This document shows, one piece after another, positions 62,043 to 64,000 of a DNA stretch of 64,000 nucleotides (the first letter of the stretch is position 1; every line of letters begins with the position of its first letter). The stretch spans positions 1 to 64,000 of the forward strand of contig NZ_JHXV01000015.1 in the NCBI RefSeq assembly GCF_000621625.1, in the 5' to 3' direction. The stretch is from Crocinitomix catalasitica ATCC 23190. GTDB taxonomy: Bacteria; Bacteroidota; Bacteroidia; Flavobacteriales_D; Crocinitomicaceae. Both the position numbers and the translations under genes were made by a program. A model generated the notes under the pieces. That model ran no database searches and was not told where the DNA came from. It saw only the letters and a program-made list of their open reading frames with translations.

Positions 62043-64000
62043 ATGAATAAATATTTGAAACTACTATTCAGTTTTCCCATACTTATAGTAACGGCGTTGA
62101 CAACTTTCGGACAAGTTGCCAATCCAACCACTGTGCACAAACAATTGGTTATTCACAGTGCTGAATATTTTAATCTTACAAATTCCCATTCATCAGAAAG
62201 TCTTAGTCAAAACCGTTTATTACAATCGGGGCGATTATTTGCTCCCTATCCAAGTAGTGAAGATTTATTAAGTGCAGTTGTATTGGGTAGTCGTTCGGAC
62301 AATGATCATTCTCCTTATGTTAATCGAGACGCAGCATTGATCGGGATTAATACTGATCGTTTGAATTTAGTATATACGGAAGCAGCATTACGAACAGTGC
62401 GAGAGCATAGATTAATTGAATTAGGAATTAGAAGAATTGATGATGATGGAGAAATAATTTATGGTGTTGCTGATGTAGATGATGATGGATATTGTGATGA
62501 TGAGGATTTAGATGAAGACAATGACGGAATTCCTGATTTGATTGAAGGTCTTGAAGATACTGATGGTGATGGTGTATTAGATTATTTGGATTTGGATAGT
62601 GACAATGACGGTATACCCGATATAATCGAAGCTGGTGGTGTGGACATAGATGGTGATGGAAGAGTCGACGATTTTGAAGATGTTGATGGAGATGGTTTAG
62701 ATGATCGTTTGGCATTATCTCCATTGCCTATTCCTGATACTGATGACGATGGAATAGCTGATTATTTAGATTTAGATAGTGATAATGATGGTGTTTCTGA
62801 TGCTTCTGAAGCTGGAGGTGAGGACGGAAATGGTGATGGTCGTTTGGATGAATTTGCAGATGTAGATGGGGATGGTTTTTCTGATGTCGTAGATACCGAT
62901 AACAACAATATCGCGGGTCCTGGTGATGGTGGAACAAGTTTACCTATTAACGATTTTGATTTCGATGGTATTTCAGATTATCTAGATATTGATTCGGATA
63001 ATGATGGTATAGTAGATGTAATTGAAAATAATGGATTGGATGCAGATGGCGATGGTCAATTAGATGGATTTGAAGATGTTGACGGAGATGGGTTTAATGA
63101 TTTAACCGATACAGATAATGATAATATTCCAGGGCCGTTTGACGGAGGTTTACCTTTGGGTATTACTAATACGGATGGTACAGGTGGAGCCAATTATTTA
63201 GATATAGATAGTGATGGAGATGGTATTTTAGATAATGTTGAAGGTCAAACTACTGGAGAATATATTGAGCTTTCTGGTCTAGATGACAATGGTAATGGGT
63301 TGGACGATAATTATGATATTGATTTTGGAGGTACACCAATACAACCTGTCGATTTTGACCGTGATGGAATACCAGACTATAAGGATTTAAATTCGGATGG
63401 TGACACCGAAAACGATATTATTGAGGGGCATGATTTAGGTGGCGACGGAATTCCAGATGTTTCACCGGCTGGAACGGATGGTGACGGAGATGGTTTAGAT
63501 GATGCATTTGATTTTATTGTCATGAGTGGATTAACCGCACATGAAAATGCAGGAAATGGAACTGTTGACCCGCTGACTGATGGAATTTATGCTGATATAG
63601 ATGCTCCTGGAATTGGAAACCTTGATTTTAGGGAAATTGATTCGGATAAAGATGGTATTCCAAATATTATTGATTTAGATAACGATAATGACGGAATTCC
63701 GGATCTCGCAGAAGGTGAAGGTGATAAAGATGGTGATGGTATTGTAAACAAATTAGATTTAGATTCAGATAATGACGGTATTCCAGACCTCGTCGAAGCT
63801 GGTGGTGTAGATGTTGACGGAGATGGTGTTGTTGATGGATTTACTGATATAGATGACGATGGACTAGATGATGATTTAGCACTTACACCGCTTGATAATC
63901 CAGATTCTGACGGCGATGGAATGAAAAACTTTTTGGACCTCGACTCGGATAATGATGGAATTCCGGATCTAGTTGAAGCTGGAGGGGCAGATGTTGATCA
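62043..64000 (+). CDS. Secreted protein of thrombospondin type 3-like Asp-rich repeats (cut by window edge)
   Basis: Open from ATG 62043 to the end of the window (652 codons plus two bases), without stops. Signal peptide about 1-24 (LLFSFPILIVTALTTFGQ). Residues 25-130 are an unrecognised N-terminal domain (SHSSESLSQNRLLQSGRLFAPYPSSEDLLSAVVLG). From about 135 on it is a long chain of Ca2+-binding thrombospondin type 3/DxDxDG repeats: DLDSDNDGIPDIIEAGG, then a variable segment, then DTDDDGIADYLDLDSDND, repeated many times. Secreted Bacteroidetes proteins of this build often end in a T9SS domain, but that part is not in the window. Likely rigid calcium-stabilised surface fibre. Confidence 0.88.
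   Translation, partial: MNKYLKLLFSFPILIVTALTTFGQVANPTTVHKQLVIHSAEYFNLTNSHSSESLSQNRLLQSGRLFAPYPSSEDLLSAVVLGSRSDNDHSPYVNRDAALIGINTDRLNLVYTEAALRTVREHRLIELGIRRIDDDGEIIYGVADVDDDGYCDDEDLDEDNDGIPDLIEGLEDTDGDGVLDYLDLDSDNDGIPDIIEAGGVDIDGDGRVDDFEDVDGDGLDDRLALSPLPIPDTDDDGIADYLDLDSDNDGVSDASEAGGEDGNGDGRLDEFADVDGDGFSDVVDTDNNNIAGPGDGGTSLPINDFDFDGISDYLDIDSDNDGIVDVIENNGLDADGDGQLDGFEDVDGDGFNDLTDTDNDNIPGPFDGGLPLGITNTDGTGGANYLDIDSDGDGILDNVEGQTTGEYIELSGLDDNGNGLDDNYDIDFGGTPIQPVDFDRDGIPDYKDLNSDGDTENDIIEGHDLGGDGIPDVSPAGTDGDGDGLDDAFDFIVMSGLTAHENAGNGTVDPLTDGIYADIDAPGIGNLDFREIDSDKDGIPNIIDLDNDNDGIPDLAEGEGDKDGDGIVNKLDLDSDNDGIPDLVEAGGVDVDGDGVVDGFTDIDDDGLDDDLALTPLDNPDSDGDGMKNFLDLDSDNDGIPDLVEAGGADVD

Noticed and set aside
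62428-62937. His-rich reading frames on the minus strand
   Set aside because: They are the complement of the Asp-rich calcium-repeat gene (GAT codons read as ATC/CAT in other frames) and have no signal or domain.

Overview
The window is AT-rich chromosomal DNA from a member of the Bacteroidetes, most likely a marine-type Flavobacteriales close to the Crocinitomicaceae. This rests on several type IX secretion (T9SS) type B C-terminal domains, two PorP/SprF proteins, a giant SprB-repeat protein, a TonB-dependent receptor with a CarboxypepD-like domain, and promoters of the TAnnTTTG type instead of -10/-35 boxes. Placement below phylum is inference. Two parS-like sites beside mnmG suggest the window lies on the main chromosome, fairly near the origin.

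Layout. 0-0.3 kb: the 3' end of an IS481-like transposase. 0.5-4.7 kb (minus): YwqK/MORN-repeat secreted protein, cytoplasmic PAS histidine kinase and LytTR response regulator. 5.1-11.2 kb: rpiB, a TlpA-like thiol-disulfide protein, an ECF sigma factor overlapping a membrane protein that carries a T9SS type B domain, and a CotH/lamin-tail surface protein. 11.2-11.9 kb: an array of 111-bp tandem repeats studded with small palindromes, a large perfect hairpin and tRNA-Cys. 12-15.3 kb (minus): folB, gltX and a secreted M23 peptidase. 15.5-22.5 kb (plus): DUF4175 coiled-coil membrane protein, RsbW-like ATPase, ybeY, two parS-like sites, mnmG and a methyltransferase. 22.7-26.2 kb (minus): topB, folA, thyA.

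26.7-34.0 kb (minus) is a four-gene signalling operon: YfiR-like periplasmic protein, TPR protein, HAMP-SpoIIE phosphatase, and a propeller/Y_Y_Y/cyclase/HD protein. Then come ferritin, RNase R, a DUF2490 protein and a small lipoprotein. 38.3-56.2 kb (minus) is a surface/secretion block: a secreted protein that is little more than a T9SS type B domain, an S9 peptidase, a TonB-dependent receptor, PorP/SprF, a 2996-residue protein with about 31 SprB repeats, a second PorP/SprF, and another type B cargo. 56.3-61.8 kb: pepT, a class V aminotransferase, glutathione peroxidase, etfB-etfA, and a bifunctional-nuclease/UVR protein. The window ends inside a secreted protein built of Asp-rich thrombospondin type 3-like repeats.

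The most unusual items are the 11.2-11.8 kb repeat array (its palindrome arms match the parS arms but with a 3-nt instead of a 4-nt centre), the cyclase-HD operon with YfiR and SpoIIE, and the sigma-linked membrane protein with a T9SS domain. No CRISPR array, prophage or classical defence locus was seen.
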